Assembly (NCBI RefSeq): GCF_000179595.2
Contig: NZ_JH556658.1
Coordinates: 107,961-171,960, forward strand
Reading direction: 5' to 3'
DNA length: 64,000 nt
DNA from: Acetivibrio cellulolyticus CD2
GTDB lineage: Bacteria > Bacillota > Clostridia > Acetivibrionales > Acetivibrionaceae
Below the pieces are notes generated by a model. It saw nothing but the letters and a program-made list of their open reading frames with translations. It did not search any database and was not told the origin of the DNA. This document shows positions 1 to 8,090 of the stretch, piece by piece; position 1 is the first letter of the stretch; the number at the start of each line of letters is the position of its first letter. The translations under genes were made by a program, and so were the position numbers.

Positions 1-341
1 CATCTTTTCACTGTTGAGATACTTGCTGTTGCCTCCACCTGTTCATATGTAGTTCCTTCCTCAACATCCCGGAGTACGAACTCAATATCTGCTGTAGAGT
101 AATGCTTGTAGGGTCTGATAAAATCCGGAAGTATTGCATGAGTTTTACCACATCCAACACATATTACACGCTGAATTACTATCCATTCAATTTTATCATC
201 TATATGTACATGTCTGTCGTAGCGATCATGAAATTCTGTATTATTACCACATACAGGGCAGAAGAACTTTGTTTTCTCCAGATACAACAAAAAATTTTTA
301 CGATAGTCCTTAACATTTCGGCCAATATATGCTATTATCAT
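1..341 (-). CDS. Zinc-ribbon transposase-like protein (DUF6431-like), cut by window edge
   Basis: The minus strand is open from an ATG at 341 to the left edge (113 codons). It encodes a CPVCG knuckle followed about 40 residues later by CVGCG, then a THAILPDFIRPYKHYS stretch and a segment resembling the start of a helix-turn-helix. This zinc ribbon followed by a LPDxxxPYKxY motif matches my memory of DUF6431, a domain of small transposase-like proteins in Firmicutes. The start is uncertain: a better ribosome binding site (AGGAGGG on the minus strand, near 420) precedes a different frame (ATG at 411) that stops after 14 codons, so a frameshifted or damaged 5' end is possible. The gene lies head-to-head with the truncated terminase gene and probably belongs to the element that truncated it. 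Confidence 0.6.
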   Translation of the reverse strand, partial: MIIAYIGRNVKDYRKNFLLYLEKTKFFCPVCGNNTEFHDRYDRHVHIDDKIEWIVIQRVICVGCGKTHAILPDFIRPYKHYSTADIEFVLRDVEEGTTYEQVEATASISTVKR

Positions 342-516
342 TTTACAGTGTGTTGGAACTTTGAGGTTAAATGGTGGTGCATTTAACGTAAAAACTCAAA
401 GTTCTTTCCATATCCCTCCTAAAACTCTCTTCGGAAAGATATTAACATATCTGTAAACGGTCACGCAACCTGAGCAGTTCCATGACATTTAACTCGGGCA
501 GAAACACACAAAAACA

Positions 517-1053
517 ATGCTTTGTTGTGATCCTGCCGGAACAAGAAATAAAGGTAAAAAGAAAGACTATTATGCTTTCTGCGTAGGAAGCTTAGCAGAT
601 AATGACTTTAAGTATGTTCGTAAAGGTGAAATTTTCAGATTTGAATATGAGGATTATATTGAACATGTTTTGGATTTATTAAGACAATTTGAAGATATCC
701 AAGTGGTGTATATTGAGAAAAACACTTATGCTGGAGCCGATGTAATAAAACTTCAGGAGTTAATAACTAAAGACACTGAACTGAGAGATAGAAATATAAC
801 CTGGATTAACGAACACCAGAACAAAAATAAAGATGACAAGATCCAAACTATTGTTGGTGACGTTAACAATGGAAGGATTATTTTCAACTCTGAAGATGAA
901 GATTTCATTCAACAAATAATGGATTTTCAAGGTTGTGCATATTCCGCTCATGATGATGCACCAGATATAACCTCTGAATTTGCAAATAGAATTGAAACTA
1001 TTGAAACAGTTAAATTTGCTACTGCTTTTGATAGATCAAAACTTGGATTATAG
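517..1053 (+). pseudogene. Terminase large subunit, C-terminal nuclease half only
   Basis: The 178-residue frame begins directly in the nuclease domain: LCCDPAGTRNKGKKKDYYA carries the first metal-binding aspartate of the RNase H-like terminase nuclease, and DDAPD near residue 145 is typical of the last acidic motif. Complete large terminases have roughly 420-550 residues with an N-terminal packaging ATPase (Walker A and B); none of that is present. The frame is closed upstream by a TAA at about 490, and the ATG at 517 has no convincing ribosome binding site. A transposase-like gene lies just upstream on the other strand. The stretch is best read as the 3' half of a terminase truncated by a mobile element or deletion, leaving a phage unable to package DNA with this protein. 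Confidence 0.75.
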
Positions 1054-1070
1054 GAAAGGAAGGTGAAAAA

Positions 1071-2369
1071 GTGATACAAGAAGAATTAAAAGAACTAATA
1101 CAGAAATGTATATTGGATTATAATCTAAATCTCTCGAAATACAAGAAAATGGATAGTTATTACAAGGGTGAAACTGATGCACTCATTGGATATCAGATAA
1201 TTAATAGCAGGGCAAATAATAAAGTTAACAATAACTTTATTAAAAAATTTATCAAAGAAGAAGTATCTTATGCAGTTGGAAACAAAATTACATATATATC
1301 AAAAACATCTGATGAAGATATAATTAAACAAGTTACTGATAATTTAGCTCATTGGAGTGAAATACATGACCAGAATGTAATGAAAAACATGTTAAAATTC
1401 GGTGGACACTGCTATGAGCTATATTACATTGATAATGATGGAAAGTTTTCATCAAAAATACTTACTCCACTTAATTCTTATGCTTTAGTTGATGATTATG
1501 GTAATGTTGAATTGCTCATGCACTTTTATTATAAAAAGTTTGATACTAAACAGTATATGGATTTACATTTACCAGATAGAATTATCCATTACGAAGTTAG
1601 TGGTAATACTGCAAATTATAAAGATGAAACTATAAGAAGTATTAATTGGGGTTGTGTACCTGCTTCAGTTTGTGAATTGTCAGAAGAGATTGAATATGAT
1701 ACTTTGTATTCTGACCTTAAAGGGTTACAAGATTCATATGAAACAAACTTGTCAGACATTTCTAATGAAATCTCTGATTTTAGAAACGCATATTTAACTT
1801 TTTGTGGTTGCAAAATTGAAGAATCAGAACTTGAAAAAGCAAAAACATTAGGTGCATTTCAAATACCTTCTAATGAAGCAAAAGTTTCTTGGCTAATTAA
1901 GAATATTAATGATTCTTTCATTCAGAACACTTTGACAACTTTAAAAGAAAATATGTTTGAATTGAGTAGTCATATTAATTCTAATGAGAAGCTTCAGTCC
2001 AACACCTCAAGTTTGGCACTAAGAACAAGATTAATCTCTTTAGAGCAAAAAGTTAAGTTAAATTGTTCTGCTATGGCTAATTGCATAAAGAGCAGACTAA
2101 AATTCTTGTTTAAGTATTTAGAAATTAAACAAGGTAAAACATACAATTACTTAGATGTTAAGGCTAAATTCACACCAATGATACCACAAGACGATTTAAT
2201 GACTGCTCAGATATTAAGCCAAGCAGGAGATAAAATATCAACAAGAACTGGTATCGCTCAATTTTCTTTCATCGATAATGTTGATGAAGAAATGAAAAGG
2301 CTTAAAGATGAAAAAGAAATGATTGATTTAGATAATATTGATGGTCAGTCAGGTGATTTAAATGAGTAA
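1071..2369 (+). CDS. Phage portal protein, SPP1 gp6-like
   Basis: This 432-residue protein would form the dodecameric ring at the head vertex through which DNA is packaged and ejected. It has the features of the SPP1 gp6-type portal family: an opening with a YYKGETDALIGY segment, NKVNNNFIKKFIKEEVSYAVG (the usual 'lVdqkvsYl.G' site), a central region that ends in a long helix, and an acidic C-terminal tail. Its length fits the family. It starts with GTG at 1071 behind GGAAGG. It follows the terminase remnant by 17 bases and overlaps the next gene by 8 bases, the usual terminase-portal-minor head order. Confidence 0.88.
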   Translation: MIQEELKELIQKCILDYNLNLSKYKKMDSYYKGETDALIGYQIINSRANNKVNNNFIKKFIKEEVSYAVGNKITYISKTSDEDIIKQVTDNLAHWSEIHDQNVMKNMLKFGGHCYELYYIDNDGKFSSKILTPLNSYALVDDYGNVELLMHFYYKKFDTKQYMDLHLPDRIIHYEVSGNTANYKDETIRSINWGCVPASVCELSEEIEYDTLYSDLKGLQDSYETNLSDISNEISDFRNAYLTFCGCKIEESELEKAKTLGAFQIPSNEAKVSWLIKNINDSFIQNTLTTLKENMFELSSHINSNEKLQSNTSSLALRTRLISLEQKVKLNCSAMANCIKSRLKFLFKYLEIKQGKTYNYLDVKAKFTPMIPQDDLMTAQILSQAGDKISTRTGIAQFSFIDNVDEEMKRLKDEKEMIDLDNIDGQSGDLNE

Positions 2370-3237
2370 GGAATTAGAAAAAGAGATCCTAAAGATTCAT
2401 ACTGATATGGAATCACTTGCAAACACTAAATCAAAAAAGCTATTACAAGCCTATAAACGTTCTCTTGATGATATAAGAAAAGAAATAGGGTTAATATTCA
2501 GTAAATATGCTGTTGATGGTGTATTATCAGTTTCTAAACAACAAAGAATTAATATTTTGAAAGGTTTAGAGAAAGAAATTATCAAGCAATCTAAATATTT
2601 AGGCAATATTGATTTAGATACTACTACAGATATATTAAAAGATGTATATAAAAGTAGTTACTATCAAACACTTTTTGTTTTGGATAAAGGTATTAAAACA
2701 ACTCTTAATTTTACTCTTTTAAATCCTAAAATTGTTGAAAAAGCTGTAATGACAGAGTATAAAGATGAATTATTTTCTGATAGGATATGGAAAAATAAAA
2801 ATCTACTTGTTAATAGGCTAAAACTAAATATTGAACGTGGAATCATTCAAGGAAAAAGTGTTGATAAGTTGGTAAAAGATATTAAAAATACTTTTGGAAG
2901 TAGTGCTTATGAATCTAAAAGGCTTATAAATACTGAACTTGCTAGAGTTATAAGTGATGCACAAACTGAAATATATAATAATAGTGCTGTTGTGAAAAAA
3001 GTAATGTATGTTGCTACCTTGGATAATAAAACTAGTGATATATGTGCAAGTTTAGATGGTCAAATATTTGAAGCAAATGGTAAATATCCTCATCCACCTC
3101 AACATCCAAATTGTAGATCTTGTATTATTCCTGTAATAGATGGTTGGAGTCCATCGGTACGAAAAGATAATATGACAAAAGAAGAGATTGATTATAGTAA
3201 TTATGAAAATTGGTTAAAAAGTCGTGAAATCAAGTAA
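2362..3237 (+). CDS. Minor head protein, SPP1 gp7 / Mu F-like
   Basis: A 291-residue protein expected to sit inside the procapsid near the portal and to take part in head morphogenesis. The N-terminal half is helical. The C-terminal third carries the signature of the SPP1 gp7/Mu gpF family: NTELARVISDAQ, then TLDNKTSDICASLDGQ and HPPQHPNCRSC (residues about 245-260), whose Cys/His residues are conserved in the family. The start ATG overlaps the end of the portal gene by 8 bases, indicating translational coupling. There is no C-terminal toxin extension of the kind found on some MuF proteins. Confidence 0.88.
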   Translation: MSKELEKEILKIHTDMESLANTKSKKLLQAYKRSLDDIRKEIGLIFSKYAVDGVLSVSKQQRINILKGLEKEIIKQSKYLGNIDLDTTTDILKDVYKSSYYQTLFVLDKGIKTTLNFTLLNPKIVEKAVMTEYKDELFSDRIWKNKNLLVNRLKLNIERGIIQGKSVDKLVKDIKNTFGSSAYESKRLINTELARVISDAQTEIYNNSAVVKKVMYVATLDNKTSDICASLDGQIFEANGKYPHPPQHPNCRSCIIPVIDGWSPSVRKDNMTKEEIDYSNYENWLKSREIK

Positions 3238-3287
3238 ATATATTGAGGTAATGTATATTAGGGTAAGTTCCTAATGCCTCACTAATT

Positions 3288-3316
3288 AAAGGACTATTTT
3301 GTTATAGCCTTTTTTT
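3288..3316 (+). terminator. Intrinsic terminator after minor head gene
   Basis: AAAGGaCTAT pairs with ATAGCCTTT across a TTTGTT loop (nine base pairs with one bulged A) and is followed by a T run. It lies between the minor head gene and the inserted endonuclease gene. It would reduce read-through into the endonuclease and, unless bypassed, into the scaffold and coat genes. Confidence 0.6.
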
Positions 3317-3343
3317 ATTGTAATGAAAGTGAGGTCAGATGTA

Positions 3344-4225
3344 TTGAAAGAAAAAACAATAAAAAATCCTTATGGGTTTATTTATATTACTACTAATTTG
3401 GTTAATGGAAAGAGATATATTGGCAAAAGAAGATTTATAAATACAAATGGAGGTTGGCAAAACTATTTAGGTAGTGGAGTGCATCTTAAAAATTCTATTA
3501 AAAAATACAGTAAAGAGAACTTTGTAAGAGATATTATAGATATAGCATTTTCTGAAGAAGAATTAAATCAAAAGGAAATCCAATGGATAAATAATTATAA
3601 CGCTGTTAAATCTAATGATTTTTACAATATTGCTGATGGTGGTAGTAATGGAAATACTTTTGCCGGAAAAACAGAAGAAGAAATAAATGAATGGAAAAGA
3701 AAAATATCAGAAGCAAATACAGGTATGAAATTATCTAAAGAAGCTAGAAAGAAAATATCTGAAAAAGCTAAATTAAGAACTGGCGAAAAAAATCCAATGT
3801 ACGGTAAAAAAGGTAATTATAATTCTAATTCTAAACCAGTTATTCAATTATCTAAAGAAGGAACTTTTATAGCTGAATATCCTAGTATAGCAGATGTTAA
3901 TAGACAATTAGGAATTAATTCGGCAGATTTATCAAATTGTTGTAATCGTGTAAAAATTACAACGTTATCTGGATTTTTATGGTGTTTTAAATCTGATTAT
4001 GAAAATGGTAATATATCAAAATATAAACCTAAAACTGGTAAATTAGTTATTCAATTAAATCTAGATAATTCATTTATCAAAGAGTATTCAAGTATAAAAG
4101 AAGCATCAAATCAAACCAATATTTGTAATCAAAGTATATTAAGCTGTTGTAAACGAAGATATACTCAAGCAGGTGGATACAAATGGAAATATGCTAAAGA
4201 TTATTATAAACAACAAGCAAGTTAA
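3344..4225 (+). CDS. GIY-YIG homing endonuclease with NUMOD-type modules
   Basis: The N-terminus carries the GIY-YIG nuclease signature as GFIYITTN and KRYIGKRRF with the downstream catalytic arginine region. A NUMOD3-like segment (SEANTGMKLSKEARKKIS, GEKNPMYGKKG) follows. Two IENR1/NUMOD1-like repeats come last (PVIQLSKEGTFIAEYPSIADV and LVIQLNLDNSFIKEYSSIKEA), which usually read DNA in intron or free-standing homing endonucleases. The TTG at 3344 is preferred because GTGAGG lies 7 bases upstream; an ATG at 3323 is the alternative. The gene sits alone between minor head and scaffold genes behind a terminator. I see no intron splicing the head genes, so it is probably a free-standing homing gene. 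Confidence 0.85.
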   Translation: MKEKTIKNPYGFIYITTNLVNGKRYIGKRRFINTNGGWQNYLGSGVHLKNSIKKYSKENFVRDIIDIAFSEEELNQKEIQWINNYNAVKSNDFYNIADGGSNGNTFAGKTEEEINEWKRKISEANTGMKLSKEARKKISEKAKLRTGEKNPMYGKKGNYNSNSKPVIQLSKEGTFIAEYPSIADVNRQLGINSADLSNCCNRVKITTLSGFLWCFKSDYENGNISKYKPKTGKLVIQLNLDNSFIKEYSSIKEASNQTNICNQSILSCCKRRYTQAGGYKWKYAKDYYKQQAS

Positions 4226-4308
4226 AATTTTTAAAATAATAAATTTTCATTGCGTTTCTAGGATTTTATAATCATTAAAATGTTAGAAGGGCAGAAGGGA
4301 GCAATATA

Positions 4309-4902
4309 ATGAATTTAAAAGAATTACAAGCATGGCTTAATAGTGAAGAAGGACAATCAGAAGAAATTAAAACATATCTTCAGGGGTTGAATCCATATTC
4401 CGTTGAAGGGATGAAAAAGTATATATATGAAAATAAAGATGCAAAATCATGGCTAGATAGTGAAAAGGATGTTCATACATCTAAATCATTAGAATCTTGG
4501 AAAAAAAACAATCTGCAAAAATTGATTGATGAAGCTGTTACAAAGGCAAATCCACAGGAGACACAGGAACAAAAGAAAATAAGAGAACTTGAAGAACGCT
4601 TGAATCAAAAAGAAAAAGCTGAAACAAGACAAGCATTATTAAATAAGTCTTTAGTAATTGCAGACGAAAAGAAGTTACCGAAAGATTTATTAGAATATTT
4701 TCTTGGGGAAAATGAAGAAACAACAACTAAAAATATTGAAAAATTAGAAACTGTTTTTAACAAACATGTTGAAACTGTTGTAAATGAAAGACTTAAAGGT
4801 GATTATAAACCGCCTAAATCTGGTAATGAACATAATAAAAATGTAGTAGATATGAATATGGATGAATATGCCAAATATTGGCAAGAAAAGAATAAAAAAT
4901 AA
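4309..4902 (+). CDS. Capsid scaffolding protein
   Basis: A 197-residue, highly charged, helical protein with a central coiled coil (QEQKKIRELEERLNQKEKAETRQ) and a charged C-terminal tail. It lies immediately before the coat protein gene. Length, composition and position match the DUF4355/GPO-type scaffolds that template procapsid assembly and are then expelled or cleaved. It has a good ribosome binding site (AAGGGAG). Scaffolds diverge quickly, so the assignment rests mostly on coiled coil and position. Confidence 0.75.
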   Translation: MNLKELQAWLNSEEGQSEEIKTYLQGLNPYSVEGMKKYIYENKDAKSWLDSEKDVHTSKSLESWKKNNLQKLIDEAVTKANPQETQEQKKIRELEERLNQKEKAETRQALLNKSLVIADEKKLPKDLLEYFLGENEETTTKNIEKLETVFNKHVETVVNERLKGDYKPPKSGNEHNKNVVDMNMDEYAKYWQEKNKK

Positions 4903-4936
4903 TAACATAAGTATAAGAAAGGTTAAGTGATTAATT

Positions 4937-6046
4937 ATGGCAAATACAATTTTAACAGTTAATGAAATAGCAAAAGAAGCAGTAATGAGATTAAACAATA
5001 ATCTAGTAATGGCTGGATTAGTACATACAGATTTTGCAGATGAGTTTAGTAATAAGGGAGATACAGTAACAATTAGAAAACCAGCAACATTTACAGCTAA
5101 TGATTTTACTGATTCAATTAGTGTTCAAGGAATAAATGAAAGTTCTGTAGATGTTAAACTTGATACTATATCTGATGTATCTGTAGAAGTAACATCTAAA
5201 GAAATGTCTTTAAATATTGCAGATTTTGGAACACAAGTTTTAGATGGTGCTATGTTGGCACTTGCTGAAAAAATTGATTATAAACTAACTAGCTTATATC
5301 AAGATATTCCTTATTATAACGGAACTGCTGGAACAACTCCTAATGCTTTAAGTAATATTGCACAAGTTGGTAAAGTATTAAATGCTAATAAATGTCCAAC
5401 CGCAATGAGAAGAATGGTAATGGATGAAGAAGCACAAGCTTCATTAGTAGTATTAGATGCAATTGCTAATGCTGAGAAGTCAGGTTCTACAGATGCTTTA
5501 AGAAATGCAAATATGGGAAGAATACTTGGATTTGATACTTTTATGGATCAGAATATAAGATCACATACAAAAGGAACATTGGCTGCAAGTTCTGGAACAC
5601 TTGCAATTGCTTCAGCTTCTGCTGGTGCTACATCTGTAACTATAGCTGCTACTGCTTGTAGTGGTACACTTAAAAAAGGTGATATTATTACAATAGCTGA
5701 TGTTGAAGGTCAATATGTTGTAACTGCGGATAAAACTGCTGCTTCAAATAGTATAACAGTTGATATATATCCTGCATTGAAATCTGCTGTAAGTGCAAAA
5801 GCAGTTACTATTGTTGGTTCTCATGTTGCTAGTCTTGGTTTTCATAAAAATGCTTTTGCATTAGTAACAAGACCAATGGCACTTCCTATGGGTGGTGCAG
5901 ATGGTTATATTGCTACATTCAATGGATTACCTGTAAGGGTAACTATGGGGTATTCTATGACTAGTAAAGTTAATACTATATCATTTGATATATTATATGG
6001 AACTAAAACTTTAACTCCTGAATTAGCTGCAAGAATGATTGGATAA
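4937..6046 (+). CDS. Major capsid protein, P22 coat-like
   Basis: A 369-residue coat protein that would form the icosahedral shell. The N-terminus (VNEIAKEAVMRLNNNLVMAGLVHTDFADEF, here split for length as VNEIAKEAVMRL and VHTDFADEF) and the TVTIRKPATFTA strand are typical of the P22-type coat family found in clostridial siphoviruses. A small beta-rich insertion (residues about 215-290, KGDIITIADVEGQYVV) resembles the extra domain of these coats, and the C-terminus has the conserved LVTRPMALPMGGADGY region. It follows the scaffold by 34 bases and is followed at once by a compact terminator, consistent with very high expression of this one gene. Confidence 0.88.
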   Translation: MANTILTVNEIAKEAVMRLNNNLVMAGLVHTDFADEFSNKGDTVTIRKPATFTANDFTDSISVQGINESSVDVKLDTISDVSVEVTSKEMSLNIADFGTQVLDGAMLALAEKIDYKLTSLYQDIPYYNGTAGTTPNALSNIAQVGKVLNANKCPTAMRRMVMDEEAQASLVVLDAIANAEKSGSTDALRNANMGRILGFDTFMDQNIRSHTKGTLAASSGTLAIASASAGATSVTIAATACSGTLKKGDIITIADVEGQYVVTADKTAASNSITVDIYPALKSAVSAKAVTIVGSHVASLGFHKNAFALVTRPMALPMGGADGYIATFNGLPVRVTMGYSMTSKVNTISFDILYGTKTLTPELAARMIG

Positions 6047-6060
6047 TAACAGAATAAACA

Positions 6061-6080
6061 AGGGGAGAAATCCCCTTTTT
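6061..6080 (+). terminator. Compact attenuator with GAAA tetraloop after coat gene
   Basis: AGGGGA and TCCCCT form a six-pair stem closed by a GAAA (GNRA) tetraloop at 6067-6070 and followed by a T run. It directly follows the coat gene stop codon and should let only part of the transcripts continue downstream. Confidence 0.7.
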
Positions 6081-6101
6081 ATTTATATGAGAGGTGTTTA
6101 T

Positions 6102-6317
6102 ATGTTTTGTGAAAAATGTAATTCAGAATTTACTAGTGAAAAAATATATTTTATTCATGTATCTGAATGTAAAACTGAATATAAAAAAGAAAATTATAGT
6201 GATATAGATTATACAGAATTAAAAAAAATAGCAAGTGAAAAAGGTATTAATACTCATGGTATGAAAAAACAAGAAATTATTGAAGCTTTAGGAGGGATTA
6301 ATAATGATAGTAAATAG
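6102..6317 (+). CDS. Small phage protein with zinc knuckle and HeH/LEM-like C-terminus
   Basis: A 71-residue protein. The N-terminus MFCEKCNSEF plus a later H...C pair suggests a C2HC-type zinc knuckle. The C-terminal DYTELKKIASEKGINTHGMKKQEIIEAL has the SAP/HeH helix-extended loop-helix pattern often seen in small proteins just after phage coat genes. ATG 6102 is chosen over an upstream ATG at 6039 because GAGGTG lies 5 bases before it, and the upstream stretch runs through the terminator hairpin. Its role in the virion or in head completion is unknown. Confidence 0.65.
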   Translation: MFCEKCNSEFTSEKIYFIHVSECKTEYKKENYSDIDYTELKKIASEKGINTHGMKKQEIIEALGGINNDSK

Positions 6318-6579
6318 AAATTTAACTGCAACTACAACGTTGCAATCTGATTATATAAGTGTGAAATATATATCATCTATTATTAATAGAAGTGAAACAA
6401 ATGATGTTTTAATTCAATTTGATGAATCTGTTTTTAACCCAAAAACATGTTTAACTGTTTTGGCTGGTGCAGAATATAACTTTGAAAAAGAAGACATAAA
6501 AAATGTAGAAACGATTTATTTTAAATCAAGTGCTAATACTGCTGATTTTGTAGTAATTGGTTTTGACAATGAAAGATAA
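6304..6579 (+). CDS. Small phage protein of unknown function
   Basis: A 91-residue protein whose start overlaps the previous stop by 14 bases, behind a GGAGGG site. It is beta-rich, without membrane segments or motifs I recognise (LTATTTLQSDYISVKYISS, a C-terminal DFVVIGFDNE). Its base composition matches the structural genes, so it is likely an original phage gene of the head module, perhaps a decoration or connector protein. That is inference from position only. Confidence 0.6.
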   Translation: MIVNRNLTATTTLQSDYISVKYISSIINRSETNDVLIQFDESVFNPKTCLTVLAGAEYNFEKEDIKNVETIYFKSSANTADFVVIGFDNER

Positions 6580-6600
6580 TGTCATGAAAGAGGTGATTAA

Positions 6601-8076
6601 ATGAAAATAAAATATCCAACTTTGAAAAAAAAAGTTGATACAATAAAGGCAGATATAACGAACAAAATAGTATCGGATATAACTGCAAGAGATGCCATAC
6701 CTACTAGTCAAAGGAAAATTGGCATGGAAGTAAAAGTGCTTTCTGACAACAAAAAATACGAGTTAGTTGGAGGCACGACCAATACAAACTGGAAAGAAGT
6801 TAGTACTGGTGTTGAAACATCAACTGTGACAAACTTATGTCTTAACTCCGATTTTGCTGCTGGAAAGACATCATGGGAAACAATGGCAAATACAGCGGAA
6901 GAAAGAGTAACAATAGCATCCGACGAATTCTTAGGAGCATACAAGGCAGTATTGTATTCTACCGCAGGAAGTAGGGCAGGAATTACACAGAATATTGCTG
7001 GAGTTCCACAAGGAAATACTATCTATGTTTCTATGTGGGTGAAACCTACAAGAAAAGAAACTGACAATTTCCCAAGAATACTCATAAATACAGGAGCAGG
7101 AACACTTATAACAAGACTTATAGATGACGCCATTTGGACAGGGTTACCGCTTAATGAATGGACACATCTATCAGCTTATGTAACTTGTCCTTCAAATGGT
7201 ATTCAGTTGGCTATCGGTAGAGGCACTGAGCAAGTGTGGACTATGGAAGTAACAGGAATTATTGTTACTGATATAACACAAGGATTTGGAGCAAAGGCTT
7301 CTGAGATTACCATTAGTGATTTTAATAATCTTCTTGGTGCTAAATTCGAAAAGAAGTATTTCAAAACTTCTGCGGTTATAACTACAGAAGATTATATGTT
7401 GTTGAGACTTAGTGATAAGATTGAAAGCGGTGTGAGTGTAGGAACATCAAAAGCTATAACAAATAGGTGTCTTAATAGCAACTTTGCAAATGGGAAAAGT
7501 GATTGGACTTCGATGGAATATAGCGTTGATGCAAATGTTACTGTTGTTTCTAACGGTGGTATTGTAGGAAATTCGATGTCATTGGCTGCGACTGGCGTTA
7601 ATCCTACAGGTATAGTTCAGAACGTGTCTGGTGCATTAAATGATATCTTTTTTGTAGCGATGTGGGTGAAACCTACAAGAAAAGAAACAGGAGGATATCC
7701 TCGTGTTAACATTAACAATATTGTAGGAGATGCAATACTTGGAAGACTTTGCGAAGATGCTGAATGGGATGCGATGACACTTAATGAATGGACTTACGTA
7801 TATACTTTTGTGACAAGTCCAGCTGATGGTATTAGTTTGAATATCGGAAGAAAGACAGGACAATTATACACAATGGAAGTATCTGCAATAGTTGTAATTA
7901 ATCTAACTCAAGACTTAGGTTCAAAGGCTATAGGATTGAGAGCGACTGACATGAAGTACATGCTAGAAAAGTATTCTGGTAGACATTTTTCTGGCGAAGG
8001 AACGCTTACCACTGACGACTTTGCGACAGCTACATTAGCAAAGTTGAACGCTTATTTAGATATTCAAACTACGTAA
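6601..8076 (+). CDS. Duplicated lectin-like (CBM-type) phage protein
   Basis: A 491-residue protein with an internal duplication. Residues about 78-265 and 280-465 both read LNS(D/N)FA(A/N)GK...W..M, then (V/A)MWVKPTRKET, PRxxIN, LNEWT, I.L.IGR and (Y/W)TMEV. The layout is that of a jelly-roll carbohydrate-binding module (CBM4/9-like), in which such 'N-x-F...W' openings and 'MWVK..' strands are common. A short helical N-terminus (about 75 residues) may anchor it. Codon use is visibly less AT-rich than in the neighbouring head genes, and even the two repeats share identical DNA stretches (GTGGGTGAAACCTACAAG), so the duplication looks recent. It is probably a capsid decoration or host-binding protein; the role is inferred. 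Confidence 0.6.
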   Translation: MKIKYPTLKKKVDTIKADITNKIVSDITARDAIPTSQRKIGMEVKVLSDNKKYELVGGTTNTNWKEVSTGVETSTVTNLCLNSDFAAGKTSWETMANTAEERVTIASDEFLGAYKAVLYSTAGSRAGITQNIAGVPQGNTIYVSMWVKPTRKETDNFPRILINTGAGTLITRLIDDAIWTGLPLNEWTHLSAYVTCPSNGIQLAIGRGTEQVWTMEVTGIIVTDITQGFGAKASEITISDFNNLLGAKFEKKYFKTSAVITTEDYMLLRLSDKIESGVSVGTSKAITNRCLNSNFANGKSDWTSMEYSVDANVTVVSNGGIVGNSMSLAATGVNPTGIVQNVSGALNDIFFVAMWVKPTRKETGGYPRVNINNIVGDAILGRLCEDAEWDAMTLNEWTYVYTFVTSPADGISLNIGRKTGQLYTMEVSAIVVINLTQDLGSKAIGLRATDMKYMLEKYSGRHFSGEGTLTTDDFATATLAKLNAYLDIQTT

Positions 8077-8090
8077 GGAGGTAGGTGCAA

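Noticed and set aside
102-386. A 94-codon plus-strand frame at the left edge
   Set aside because: It is the antisense of the zinc-ribbon frame, which has CxxC motifs and a coherent protein; the plus frame is low in complexity and has no ribosome binding site.
2362-3237. A MuF-type minor head protein with a toxin domain
   Set aside because: The protein ends soon after the Cys/His motif; there is no extra C-terminal domain.
3238-4308. A group I intron carrying the GIY-YIG gene
   Set aside because: Flanking genes are complete and separate, and I see no intron core pairing; a free-standing endonuclease is simpler.
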